Positions 49,020 to 59,382 of a DNA stretch of 64,000 nucleotides are shown here, in pieces. The notes under the pieces are model-generated. The model saw only the letters and a list, made by a program, of their open reading frames with translations. It was not told the origin of the DNA and did no database searches. Positions within the stretch are counted from its first letter, which is position 1, and every line of letters begins with the position of its first letter. The translations under genes were made by a program, and so were the position numbers. This DNA comes from Lucinisca nassula (taxonomy: Eukaryota > Mollusca > Bivalvia > Lucinida > Lucinidae): NCBI GenBank assembly GCA_963580285.1, contig OY757016.1, forward strand, positions 38,393,124 to 38,457,123. The letters run 5' to 3'.

Positions 49020-50255
49020 AACAAAACCATTGAGGGTTTGAGGGGTAGGGCATGGCACTGGGGCACCCCTGTGATCCCAAGGTAGGTGTCACTGAATGTG
49101 TCTCATCATAAGGAACATGGATATACATGGTTAAGTGGTGGGAATCTGGAAGGTTTATGAGATATTAAGTCTTTTATGAAATGGAGGGGTGGGGAATGGC
49201 CCTGGCGCACCCATGGGATTCCAAGGTAGGTGTCACTGAATGTGTCTCATCATAAGGAACAAAGATATACATGGTGTAAGGATGGGGATCTGAAAGGTTT
49301 CTGAGATCATAACCTTTTATGAAATGGAGGGTGTGGGTTATGGCCCAGGCACACCCCGGGGGACCCCTTGAAACCATCTTGCAAAACTTCATACAGGTAT
49401 CTACCATATCCTCCGAATTTCAGGAAAATTCTTAAACCAGTTACAAAGTGATTGACGAGACACGAAAGAAAGACCCTTTTTTGACCTTTGACCTCTAAGT
49501 ATGACCTTGACCTTTGGCATACTGACCTGGGTCTTGTGCATGACACATCATCACGGCCTACCGGTAATACATATTCTTTTTAAAGTTGTATGAAGATAAC
49601 GGTAATGGTTACCGAGTTATACAGTGTACAAAAATCTGAATGGTTTCTGAGATAATTATATGACTTTATATGAAGTGGAGGGGGTGGGGCATGGCACCGG
49701 GGCACCTCTATGACCCCAAGGTAGGTGTCACTGAATGTATCTCATCATAAGGAACATGGATATACATGGTTAAGTAGTTGGGATCTGAAAGGTTTATGAG
49801 ATATTAAGTCTTTTATGAAATGGAGGGGGTGGGGCATGGCCCTGACACACCCACGGGACCCCAAGGTATGTGTCACTGAATGTGTCTCATCATAAGGAAC
49901 AAAGATATACATGGTTTAGGGGAGGGGATCTGAAAGGTTTCTGAGATATTGAACCTTTTATGAAATGGAGGGGGTGGGGCATGGCCTTGGCACACCCCGG
50001 GGGACCCCTTGAAACCCTCTTGCAAAACTTCATACTGGTACATGTATCTACCATATCCTACAAATTTCAGGAAAATTCTTAAAGCAGTTACAAATTTATT
50101 GACCAGACACGAAAGAAAGACCCTTTTTTGACCTTTGACCTCTAAGTAGCACCTTGACCTTTGGCATACTGACCTGTGTCTTGCGCATGACACATCATCA
50201 CAGCCTAATACATATTCTTTTAAAGTTGCATGAAGATAACTGTAATGGTTACCGA
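49020..50255. repeat. Array with a duplicated higher-order block
   Basis: Units of about 150-155 bp: GGGGTGGGGCATGGC, CCCCAAGGTAGGTGTCACTG, CTCATCATAAGGAACATGG and GGGATCTGAAAGGTTTATGA. A longer tail (CAAAACTTCATACAGG, TTTTTTGACCTTTGACCTC, TGCGCATGACACATCATCAC) closes each block at 49370-49560 and 50003-50205. The whole block of about 600 bp occurs twice. Confidence 0.8.
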
Positions 50256-50571
50256 GTTATAGAGTGTTCGTTTGTTTGTTTCATTTGAGGTTTAATGTTC
50301 CCATCAACACTGTAAAGGTCATTTTGGATACGTTGCTTCCAATTTTGTGGGACTTTTATCCGACATTGAGATGAAATGACATCGCAAGCCCTGCCGCCCA
50401 ATGTAACCAATAGGGTTTATAAGCATAGACGGGCCGACTCGCACCACTTTGCCTGCTCTAAGCGGTTTACCAGTACTCGTTTGCGGGTCGGTTTCAGTTC
50501 TGCGTGGAAGCATCATGCAGCTCATATATTTCTTCAAGCCCCGATGGGCAGGGGCGGGAGTTAAAGAGTGT
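50255..50571 (-). mobile_element. S2 element with 13-bp target duplication
   Basis: AGTTATAGAGTGT (50255-50267) and AGTTAAAGAGTGT (50559-50571), one mismatch, flank a full-length minus copy inserted at the end of the array. Confidence 0.85.
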
Positions 50572-50972
50572 ACAAAAATGTTTATATAAAAAAAATATCA
50601 AAGGGGCATAACTCAGAAACTAAGAAAGGGAGAATAATCATTCTTGCACACCAGATAAGGAAATCCGTGGTTTTAGCTTAGGATAGAAATTCTGTTCTAA
50701 CCCTGTTGTTCTTACCCAGGGACAGGGTAAAAATGTTCTTGATAAATCCGACTGGTTGATTAGACCTCATATGCGCCACCGTCACAATATGGCGGACATC
50801 GGCAACCAAAGTGACTGCAGTGTTAACAATCAGAAATAGAAGGTATGCAAGAAAAAGAATCCTACACGGGTGTAAGGGGTCGACAGAGACCCTCGGGACA
50901 AAGCTTTCCATCCACCCCTCATATCCATGTAAGATTCTTATATTCTTGTGCACGACACATCGTCTTTCCCTA
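50572..50972. repeat. Array tail and dispersed repeat
   Basis: CAAAGGGGCATAACTCAGAA at 50599 is the array box. CATTCTTGCACACCAGATAAG, GGTGTAAGGGGTCGACAG and GATTCTTATATTCTTGTGC recur in part at 13155-13180 and 3700-3750. No gene. Confidence 0.5.
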
Positions 50973-51185
50973 TTAACCCTTGTCCTGCTGAGCCCGAATA
51001 TGCATTGTTTTCCAAACAATGAAGATCCAGATCAGATGGCTTCTGACGAAGCCATCTGATCAGGATCTACATTGTTTGCCATTCAGATTGTGAATTTGTT
51101 GCAATAATTTGCATCAAGTCATCTGATTGGTTGATAATCGGTAGTGGGTGTGGCATATATAAATATTCAGCAGGACAAGGGTTAA
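50973..51185. mobile_element. M1 MITE, inverted copy
   Basis: TTAA at 50973-50976 and 51182-51185; CCCTTGTCCTGCTGAGCCC / TTCAGCAGGACAAGGG. The hairpin is intact. Confidence 0.87.
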
Positions 51186-51329
51186 ATACATACATGTATT
51201 CCTATAAAATTGCATGAAGATATCCCTCATGGTTATTGAGTGTACAAGAATGTTTATGGAAGGACAGATGGACAGAAGCCCCATAATACGTCGGTTTTTC
51301 CAAAATGGTGTATAAAAACGATACAACCT

Positions 51330-51436
51330 TTTGCAGAACTTGGCGTCTCACAGGTCACTCGAATGAGGCTCAAACCACAGTAGTGAGGATCTAATGATTA
51401 TGGGTCAGTGCTCTTACCAACTAGGCCATGGAGGCT
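51330..51436 (-). mobile_element. S1 SINE fragment
   Basis: Head half only, on plus TTTTGCAGAACTTGGCGTC to CCAACTAGGCCATGGAGGC. The centre and tail are missing. Confidence 0.65.
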
Positions 51437-51607
51437 TTTTAAACAGTGTAGATCGGATCCAGATCAGATGGCTTCTAAAGAAGTTATCTGATCAGGATCT
51501 TCACTGTCAGTTAGTTTTCAATTTTGAAAGAAACAAAAAATCAAGTAATTTGACTGGTTGACAATCAGAAATGGGGTGTGGCAAAATTAATTTACTCAGC
51601 AGGACAG
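51436..51607. mobile_element. M1 MITE lacking its left end
   Basis: Core AAACAGTGTAGATCGGATCC, CAGATCAGATGGCTTC / GAAGTTATCTGATCAGG and right end TTTACTCAGCAGGACAG. It abuts the S1 fragment. Confidence 0.65.
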
Positions 51608-52020
51608 TTCCTAAAATGCGGGGGAAAAAGTCAGGTGAAAAAAAATTTTGGTAACAGGATAAGGAATTTTATCGGAATAATCATGTGTTTCCATATAGAG
51701 CTAAGCAACATCTGTCAGACTTAATATTTCATTATTCAACACCAACAATAGATATAACATGATAACATGAGCCTTGTAATGTGAAAATCTGTATTTGTGA
51801 ATAACAAGGGTGCATATGCACATACGCACAGTCTGATCAGATCTTTAGTGTCCACTCCTTCTCTAGTTTCTTTAACTAAAATGTGAAGACTTAAGTCTGT
51901 CAAGCTAAGCTGAGGCCTTGTCACAAACCCCTAAAGACAGACTTTCTGGTGACAGGGTTCATTAAATGCTTTATTATAAAACTTCTGTTTCGGATTTCTT
52001 ATTATCATGCAAAACTAATT
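51608..52020. other. No gene seen
   Basis: AT-rich; no frame with a recognisable domain. Confidence 0.45.
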
Positions 52021-52021
52021 A

Positions 52022-54345
52022 TAACTAGAAATGTTTTCAGAGGAAAACAATGTCCCCACACCATAAATATATCTTAAACACCTATTTGAATTTAATAACT
52101 AGGTTAAAGTTACCAAAATGTAAGCTGCAAACAAGCCATGAAATAGAGGGCGGACAAGCCATTTTTGGCCATAAATTGACTGTCTTTGGGGTGCTGTGAC
52201 CTTGAAAAAAGGTCAAGGTCATCAAAATCTAATCAAATCTGTGGTATGTTGTAATGATACGAATGTTGTACCAAGTTTGACGGAAATCAATCAATTCGTT
52301 ACTGAGCTAGAGTGCAGACAAGTCATTTTTGGCCCAAAATTGACGGGTTTGGGGGCCTGTGACATTGAAAATGAGGTCAAGGTCACCAAAATCTAATCAA
52401 ATCTGTGGTATGTTGTAGTGATATATTGTACCAAGTTTGACTAAAACTAGAGAAAGCAACCAGTGGGTCACAGTATACCCCCGGCCAGTGCCACCCTCTG
52501 ATATATCTGTCGAGCATGTATGTAACATGAGTGAAGAAGTCAAGAAGCTATAAGAATTTATAATCTGCTTATAAAATCTAAACCAAACATAATCTTTCTA
52601 AATTGACCAAGGGAGTGAGAGCATCAAAGTTACTGAAGGGGTGGGGGCATCAATGTTACTGAAGCAGCAGGGTGGGGTATGTATCAATGAAATCTTGGAA
52701 CTGGTATGCAACATTAAAGCAAATATCAATTGAATTTGTCTTAGAGTTTAGAACATTATGTAACAGGCATCTATAAACTTTGTCATAAAACTTTAACCAA
52801 CTGTAAACTTTCTAAATTCATGACCCTGAGGTCTAGGTCACTGTGGGTGGGGAAGCGACATGCATCTCAAAATCTTTGGACTGGTATGCAACATTGATGC
52901 AAGTATCAACTGAATTTGTCTTAGAGTTTACAACATACAGGCATCTATAAACTTTGTCATAAAACTTTAACCAACGTAAAATTTCTAAGTCTGTGACCTT
53001 GACCTCAAGGTCATTGTGCGGGGTGGGTCATACATCAATGAAATCTTTAGACCAGTATGTAACTTCAGTGTAAGTATCAACTAAATCTATCAAAGGGTTC
53101 AGAAGATACAACCTCTTAGAAACTTTAACGCAAAACTTTAACCAAAGTCTGTGACCAGTCTGTGACCTTGACCTCAAGGTCACTGTGGGGAGTGGGACAT
53201 GCATCAATGAAATCTTTAGACCAGTATGTAACTTCAGTGTAAGTATCAACTAAATCTATCAAAGGGTTCAGAAAATACAACCTCTTAGAAACTTTAACGC
53301 AAAACTTTAACCAAAATGTTAAGGGATGGACGGAAGGACGGATGGATGGACAGACGGAAGGACGGAAACATGGACAGACGAACGGCAGGACGAAAACTAT
53401 ATACCCCATAGCATACTTCGTATGCCGGGGCTATAATTAATCAATTTGTTAAGGAGTTAGAGTGCAGAAAAGCCATTTTGGGCCAAAAAATGACAGTTTT
53501 TGGGTCCCCGTGACCTTGAAAATGGGGTCAATGTCACCAAAAATTTAAGCAAACCTGTGGTATGATGTAATGATAAATTTACCAAGTTTGACAAATATTA
53601 ATCGCTTGGTTAATGAGACAGTGTGCAGACAAGCCATTTTTGGCCCAAAAATGACTGTTTTGGGGTTGCTGTGACCTTGAAAATGAGGTCAAGGTCACCA
53701 AAATCTAATCAACTATGCAGTATGTTGTATTGATATATTGTACCAAGTTTTACTAAAATTAATTAATTTGTTACGGTTAGGGTCACTGTGACCTTGAAAA
53801 TGAGGTCAATGTCACCAAAATTTAAGCAAATCTGCAGTTTGATGTAATGATATATTGTACCAAGTTTGAGGAAATTTAATCAATTGGTTAATGAGACAGA
53901 GTGCAGACAAGCCCAAAAATGACTGTTTTTGGGTCGCTGTGACCTTGAAAATGAGGTTGAGGTCACCAAAATATAATCAAATTTGTGGTATGTTGTACTG
54001 ATATATTGTATTAAGTGGTACTATAATTAATCTATTGGTTAATGAGACAGAGTGCAGACAAGCCATTTTTGGCCCAAAAATGACTGTTTTTGGGTCACTG
54101 TGACCTTCAAAATTAGGTCAAGGTCACCAAAATCTAATCAAATCTGTGGTATGTTGTATTGATATATTGTACCAAGTTTGACTAAAATTAATCACTTTGT
54201 TAATGAGACAGCGTGCATACAAGCCATTTTTGGACCCAAAATTACTGGTTTTGGTTCGCTGTGACCTTGAAAATAAGGTCAAGGCCGACACAAACGGAAT
54301 CCGCACCAAAAACAATATGTTTCCCTCCCCTTCAGTTGGGGGACA
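52022..54345. mobile_element. Pearl-like array, unit about 160 bp
   Basis: Begins ACTAGAAATGTTTTCAGAGG and ends TTTCCCTCCCCTTCAGTTGG with GGGGACATAAAT. About eight units: GAGTGCAGACAAGCCATTTT, TGGCCCAAAAATGACTG, TGTGACCTTGAAAATGAGG, TCAAGGTCACCAAAATCTAA and TATATTGTACCAAGTTTGAC. It is interrupted at 52446-53434 by a second array element. Confidence 0.85.
52446..53434. mobile_element. Second array element nested in the first
   Basis: Starts CTAGAGAAAGCAACCAGTGG and ends with the hairpin CCCCATAGCATACTTCG / TATGCCGGGGCTATAA. Units contain CATCAATGAAATCTTTAGAC, AAGTATCAACTAAATCTATC, AAACTTTAACCAAA and GTGACCTTGACCTCAAGGTC. A GGACGGATGGATGGACAGAC microsatellite precedes the end. The host unit reads TTTGACTAAAA before and TTAATCAATTTG after, matching intact units. 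Confidence 0.85.
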
Positions 54346-54351
54346 TAAATA

Positions 54352-54465
54352 TTAACCCTTTTTGAACCAAATGGAATTTTCCTCCTTATATATAGCAGGA
54401 GTCCATATCAAAACTTAGGGCTGTCAGGGTACCCGTTTTGCGGTTTCTGGTACAAAATGGGTTAA
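54352..54465. mobile_element. M2 MITE, 114-bp deleted form
   Basis: TTAA at 54352-54355 and 54462-54465; ends CCCTTTTTGAACCAAATGG and TCTGGTACAAAATGGG. The core hairpin is deleted, leaving only the terminal domains. Confidence 0.8.
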
Positions 54466-54630
54466 CCCATTTTATATGGGAAACCATAAAACAGGTTATT
54501 GGAAGAATGCATTGTCTGATCAGAGCCATCACTGTTTGCAGATTCTACATAAATTTCTAAATGTATCTAACCTGAAACAGCTAAATTTTAAAACAGACTT
54601 GGGGATGATTCCATTTAGTAACATTAGTGG
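54462..54630. mobile_element. M2 MITE sharing a TTAA with its neighbour
   Basis: TTAA 54462-54465 is also the right TTAA of the previous copy. The body is CCCATTTTATATGGGAAACC, TGTCTGATCAGAGCCATCAC and GATTCCATTTAGTAACATTAG. The right end is decayed. Confidence 0.65.
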
Positions 54631-55181
54631 TAAGCGTCATGAAAACTGCATCTGAAATTGTAATCTATTTTCAAACATATTTTTGCATACAGGCAAATAG
54701 TGGGAACCCTGATCCGAATGCTTCTATAGGAGTAGTCGGATCTGGGTCTGTAGGAGCTGTCTGATCTGGGCCCACACTGTTTGCCAAAAAAAAAAGACTT
54801 TTAAAGTTACCAGTAGACCAAAAAGAAGAAGACAATTGTTGTGATTTTTATTTGTTTGGATTATGGCTTTAAGTCCCTGCTAACACTATGTAGGTCATTT
54901 TGGAGACATTGCTTTCAATTTTGTGGGACTTTTAACTGACAATTAGATGAAATGACATCCCAAGCCCAGCTGCCCAAACAAACTAAAATGGTTTGTATGT
55001 AGGGACGGTCCGACTCGCACCACTTTGCCTGGTCAAGCTTAGATCTTCTAAGAGTTTACCAGTACTCATGTGCAGTCGGTTTAAGCTCTACATGGAAGCA
55101 CTATGCAGCCCAATCTATTATCTAAGCCCCGATGGGTGGCCCAGGCCCGACATTTGTTGTGACAGGCATCTTATGGCTTAA
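54631..55181. mobile_element. M3 MITE split by S2
   Basis: AACTGCATCTGAAATTGTAA, a degenerate double core (GATCCGAATGCTTCTATAGG, GTCTGATCTGGGCCCAC) and ACAATTGTTGTGA lead to the S2 insertion. GACAGGCATCTTATGGCTTAA completes the right end (TTAA 55178-55181). Confidence 0.7.
54831..55162 (-). mobile_element. S2 element inserted in M3, 14-bp target duplication
   Basis: GACAATTGTTGTGA (54831-54844) and GACATTTGTTGTGA (55149-55162), one mismatch. The minus copy reads from ATTATGGCTTTAAGTCCC to CCCCGATGGGTGGCCCAGG. Confidence 0.85.
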
Positions 55182-55199
55182 GACCAGTGACAAGCAAAT

Positions 55200-55375
55200 A
55201 TGTACAGTGAATTTCCGCTATTAAGACCACCTAACATTAAGACCAATTCTGCTTTAAAAAGCTTATTTAGAAGGGTGAAGTTATTCTTTTTGCACATAGT
55301 GTCTCATGGTCAGGGACCACCTTTAGGACTGTTCAGACAACTTTTGAACAGTCCCAAAGGTGGTCTTAATATAGG
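55200..55375. mobile_element. AAGACCACC-type element fragment
   Basis: TACAGTGAATTTCCGCTATT, AAGACCACCTAACATTAAG, and the palindrome AGGACTGTTCAGACAACTTT..GAACAGTCC. A relative of 45236. The right CAGT end is not seen. Confidence 0.55.
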
Positions 55376-55544
55376 TGTATCTTCTGATATGTGTGCAAAG
55401 CAAGGAATTAGCTCAGCTTGCACAGTCTGATTAGAGTCGTTGCTGTACCCTGTATGGATGCCAATTGATCAAAAGTTTCAACATGCAGACATTTAAGGTT
55501 ATATAGACAGCCCTCCTTATATTGACAAAATTTGTTCCCTTATA

Positions 55545-55715
55545 CAGTCCAACCTGTATTAAGCAACCACCAAAGGGGTATTCAAAATGTGCTTAAGACA
55601 GGTGCTTGCTTAATACAGGTGAATTTTAGTGCATTTGCTTTTGTTGGGAACTGAATGCATGCTTGCTTAAAACAGGTTGCTTGCTTAATACAGGTGACCA
55701 CTATGACAGGTTTTC
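55545..55715. mobile_element. Possible TA-flanked MITE, ACAGTCCAACCTG end
   Basis: TACAGTCCAACCTGTATTAAG followed by repeated TGCTTGCTTAATACAGGTG words (55605, 55665, 55685). The left end suits a pogo-type terminus; the right end is incomplete. Confidence 0.45.
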
Positions 55716-55769
55716 TTGTATTATACCACTAAAAAGAAGCAAAGCTCATGGCTGTCAGAAGCCCAATAG

Positions 55770-55984
55770 AAGTACAGTAGAATTCCGCTTAAAGACCACC
55801 CCTATATTAGGACCACTCCGCTATTAAGACCGGTTTTTGCCAGACCCAAATTATTTCCTATATAATGAATTGCTATTTATTCCGACAAAGAGACCACCCC
55901 GCTATTCAGTATTAAGACTGCTTTCAAAAGACCAAATCTATCATTACTGTTCGCTATTGAGACCACTTTTTGGTCACATCAAGT
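55770..55984. mobile_element. AAGACCACC-type element fragment
   Basis: TACAGTAGAATTCCGCTTAA, AGACCACCCC, CGCTATTAAGACCGG and repeats of GACCACCCCGCTATT. It abuts the LINE 5' truncation point at about 55985. Confidence 0.5.
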
Positions 55985-55987
55985 TAA

Positions 55988-57371
55988 TTTGCAACTCTTA
56001 GTCAAAGGTCTTGCGAAACGCAGCTTGTTCAATTTTACCATGACATTGTGAGCAATCTGGATGGGGCCATAAACCGTGGCCACAAACAGACTGACTTGAT
56101 CATCATGGACTTTGCTAAGGCCTTTGACAAGGTACCTCACAGAAGGCTATTACATAAACTGGAGTACTATGGGATAAGAGGATCCACGCATAGGTGGATT
56201 AGCTCATGGCTCTCTGGGCGCTCACAACAAGTTGTACTTGATGGCCAAGCGTCTGATCCAGTCCCTGTTTTATCTGGAGTCCCCCAAGGTTCGGTCCTTG
56301 GACCGGTCCTTTTCTTGGTTTTTATTAATGATCTCCCCGATAATATCAGGTCATCGGTCAGTTTGTTTGCTGATGATTGTGTCCTGTATAGGAACATATA
56401 TTCTCCTTCTGACTGTCTTATTTTACAAGATGACCTGGATCAACTTGCACAGTGGGAGGCCGATTGGCAAATGAAGTTCAATGTGGCCAAATGTCACTCA
56501 ATGAGAGTGTCACGACACCCTCCGGACAAACAAATTAAGTTTGACTATACTCTTCACCAGCAAGTTTTGGAGCATGTTCAATCCGCCAAATATCTTGGTA
56601 TCACCATCACTGACGATCTTGATTGGGGTCAACATATCTCAGAGATTACATCTAAAGCAACTAGGACTTTGGGATTCCTTAGACGGAACTTGGCTTTTGC
56701 ACCTAGGCAGACAAAGGATGTTGCATATAAAACATTGGTTCGCCCTCAACTTGAATATGCATCACCCATTTGGCACCCCTATGTTAAAACTCAGACTCAG
56801 CAGGTGGAGAAGGTGCAGAGGACAGCTGCTCAATGGACCAGTAGGCGATGGCGAAATAGAAGTAGTGTCGGTGAATGCTTAATGAGCTAGAGTGGCCGTC
56901 CCTGGAGGCCCGTTGTGAGCAGTCCTCTTTAACCTTCTTCTACAAGATACACTCTGATTCAGTGTCTATTGATAAAGATAGGTACTTGACCCCTGTAACA
57001 CTGCCGACCCAAACAAGGGCATCAAAAGTAAACGACTCACAATATCGTAGATACCAGTCCTATAGCGATGCCCTGAAGAACTCATTTTTTCCTAGAACTA
57101 TTCCCCAATGGAATAGTCTTCCCTCCTCTGCGGTGAATGCCAAGTCCGCAGAAGAGTTCAAAGCCGGCACAGTGTAAGATTGGGACTCAGAGGTATGCGT
57201 TTTAGGATACCTCTGTTATGCAGATTGTAAATAGTTTTAAGGACGCATCCAGTGCCTCTCTTTTTTTTTTTTTTTTTCAGCTAAATTCTAAATTTAGCCA
57301 CCCAATCAACTTAGGTAATGGCCAGATATGACCGACTCAGTATAAGAAGATAGATAGATAGATAGATAGTC
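55988..57371 (+). pseudogene. LINE reverse transcriptase, 5'-truncated and frameshifted
   Basis: Encodes the reverse transcriptase of a non-LTR retrotransposon, which copies its RNA at a nicked target. The open frame starts after TAA (55985) and reads RSCETQLVQFYHDIVSNLDG before the first usable start (GTG 56048). Numbered from there: MDFAKAFDKVPH (20-31, motif A), SGVPQGSVLGP (76-86, motif B), LFADDCVLY (106-114, catalytic FADD), KYLGITI further on, and the thumb. At about 56868-56876 a single-base loss shifts the frame (GGTGAATGC); the second part runs 56875-57177 with MLNELEWPSLEARCEQSSL, FPRTIPQWNSLPS and the final stop. The 3' UTR has a T-run (57262-57278) and ends in a GATA repeat (57351-57371). 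Motif style fits the CR1/L2/Jockey group. The catalytic residues are intact, but endonuclease loss and the frameshift make it non-autonomous. Confidence 0.9.
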
Positions 57372-57717
57372 GAATGGTCAGGTATAAATTTTTGCTAGAT
57401 TCTTCACCATTACAACAGCTCTTTGGTAATGTTCACACATATCCCTAAAGGTGTGAATAACAGCAGTTTACCTGTTCTTACAACAACGCAATCGGCAAGT
57501 TAGCAATCGGTCCTCATCCAGACGTACTTTTGATGTTGTTTGAGACGAATATCAAATATGTGCCGAAAGCTTTATTGCACCATTTTGAACTTTCCATCAC
57601 GTGCTTCTGGACCGGTATTTGAGATGATTGACAACCGTCTTTGGACGTTTTAAGCGTGGGCGGGACAATAGCGCTGTCAGTTAATGTTACAATCGATTTT
57701 AATACTGCTCAAAAGAA
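57372..57717. other. No gene seen
   Basis: AT-rich stretch after the LINE tail. No recognised repeat or frame. Confidence 0.45.
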
Positions 57718-58000
57718 GATTGTAGATACTCGTTAAAACCTCGAAGCGGTTCTTACCAGCAGTACCCACAATCTATAGTCTGCTCAAAACAAAGGTTGTG
57801 GATACTCGTTAAAACCTCTAGATGGCGACAGGGCTTGAGATGTCATTTCATCTCAATGTTGGGTAAAAGTCCCACAAAATTGGAAGCAACGTCTCCAAAA
57901 TGACCTATACAGTATTGACGGGGACGTTAAACCTCAAATCAAACAAAACAAACAAAACCTCGAGGCGGTTCTAACCAGCAGTACCCACAAGCGAATATAT
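57718..58000. repeat. GCCTC-family hairpins broken by an S2 tail
   Basis: GATTGTAGATACTCGTTAAA, ACCTCGAAGCGGTTCTTACC and AGTACCCACAATCTATAG, then a second copy interrupted at AAAACCTC by an S2 tail (57826-57955), resuming AAAACCTCGAGGCGGTTC. A third start follows at 58328. Confidence 0.65.
57826..57957 (+). mobile_element. S2 tail fragment
   Basis: GACAGGGCTTGAGATGTCAT to CAAATCAAACAAAACAAAC. The host words AAAACCTC lie on both sides, a likely 8-base target duplication for a 5'-truncated insertion. Confidence 0.75.
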
Positions 58001-58326
58001 ATTCTCCTCAAATTGTGGCCCCCGCCCATAGGGGCTTGAAGAAATATATGAGCTGCATGATGCTGGCACGCAGAGCTGAATTCGGCCCGCACACTAGTAC
58101 TGGTAAACAGCTTAGAGGATCTAAGCCTGTCCAGGAACCGCGGTGAGAGGCAGACCGTCCATGCTTATAAACCCTATTGGTTTCATTGGGCGACAGGGCT
58201 TGAGATGTCATTTCATCTCAATGTCGGGTAAAAGTCCCACAAAATTGGAAGCAACGTCTCCAAAATGACCTTTACAGTGTTGACGGGGACGTTAAACCTC
58301 AAATCAAATCAAATATTCTCCTCAAA
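57999..58326 (+). mobile_element. S2 element with 14-bp target duplication
   Basis: ATATTCTCCTCAAA at 57999-58012 and 58313-58326. A full-length copy starting TTGTGGCCCCCGCCCATAGG. The best-defined 5' end of the family in the window. Confidence 0.9.
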
Positions 58327-58429
58327 ACAGACTATGGATACTCGTTAAAACCTCGAGGCTGTAGCAGAAACAAAAAAGAACAATTGATGAACCCCTGTAT
58401 ATACATGTATGAAAGTGGCCGAGCCGGCA

Positions 58430-58940
58430 CTCGACATTGAATCAAGCGTGGTATCTCAATGGTATAGTGCACCTGCCTGTGATGCTAGAGGCCCCCAGTT
58501 TGATTCCCGGCAGCGGTAATAAAACTGCGGTGTCCGAACATGCTCCAGGTGAATGCCGCAAAGTGCATCGTCCTCCGCATCGGGACGTTAACTGGGGACC
58601 CCCTGCACGTGCAGGGAGGCCCATTCTGTGCAGGTTAAAGATCTATGTGTTATTACATTTTTTTTTTGGTTTGGGTTTTACGGCCCTTTCAAGATTATTT
58701 CACTCATATCGAGCCGATCGTTAATCATAGGTGGGCGAAAACCGGAGTACCCGGAGAAAAACCACCTGACCTTCCGTTGCAGAACTTGGCATCTCACACG
58801 TGACCCGAGCGAGGCTCGAACCCACGGCGGTGAGAGACCTGATGACTAAGAGTCAGCGCTCTTATCCATTAGGCCACGGAGGCCCGTTCGTTATTACATG
58901 ATTACTGTGTATGTTTTCATCCTGCAAACCTGGATCGGCA
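58430..58940 (+). mobile_element. S6 tRNA-headed SINE split by S1
   Basis: Head GGTATCTCAATGGTATAGTG (box A) and CAGTTTGATTCCCGGC (box B), then AAACTGCGGTGTCCGAACAT, GTTAACTGGGGACCCC and GCAGGTTAAAGATCTATGTG. It is interrupted by S1 and resumes TGATTACTGTGTATGTTTTC and ATCCTGCAAACCTGGATCG. The 41690 copy shows the uninterrupted order. Confidence 0.8.
58649..58899 (-). mobile_element. S1 SINE inserted in S6, 10-bp target duplication
   Basis: GTTATTACAT at 58649-58658 and 58890-58899. Intact minus-strand S1: A-tail, GTACCCGGAGAAAAACCACC centre (plus sense), GGCTCGAACCCACGG box B region and AGGCCACGGAGGCC 5' end. Confidence 0.9.
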
Positions 58941-59326
58941 ATGACCGATCACACTAGAATTGAAAACGCTCCAATGTTGATTCGACCGATATACATTTTA
59001 GATAGAAATAGTAGAAAAAATGAATTGGAGAGGATCAAATTCTTTCCTTTAAGAAAAGAAAATAAATAAATGAAAAAAATCAGAAAATAAATAAATAAAA
59101 AAAAATATTTGTCACTTAATTGCTCGACTCGATGGTTACTGATTTTTGCGTGCCCCCCCACCCCCCCCCCCCCCCGGAGACCTGTTTGGTCCACACTTTT
59201 AAATTTTGAAATCGTCCTGCACAACTTCATTTTCATATCTGTCTAGTGGTTACTGAGAACTTATCGGGACAAAAATTGGGCGGAAAAAAAAGAAACCCAG
59301 AAAAACTAATGTCTCTTTTTGGAGAC
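58941..59326. other. Array-like remnant, no gene
   Basis: GAAATCGTCCTGCACAACTT with a C-run (59153-59175) and AAAAACTAATGTCTCTTTTT resemble the segment at 61310-61430 (GAAACCTTCCTCACAACTG). The shared order suggests one dispersed repeat that ends just before an M1 copy in both places. Confidence 0.5.
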
Positions 59327-59378
59327 TTAACCCTTATCCTGCTGAATAAATTAATTTAGCCACACCCATTGCTGACTA
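59327..59378. mobile_element. M1 MITE fragment
   Basis: TTAA at 59327-59330, CCCTTATCCTGCTGAATAAA, CACACCCATTGCTGACTATC; cut off by an S2 head. Confidence 0.6.
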
Positions 59379-59382
59379 TCAA

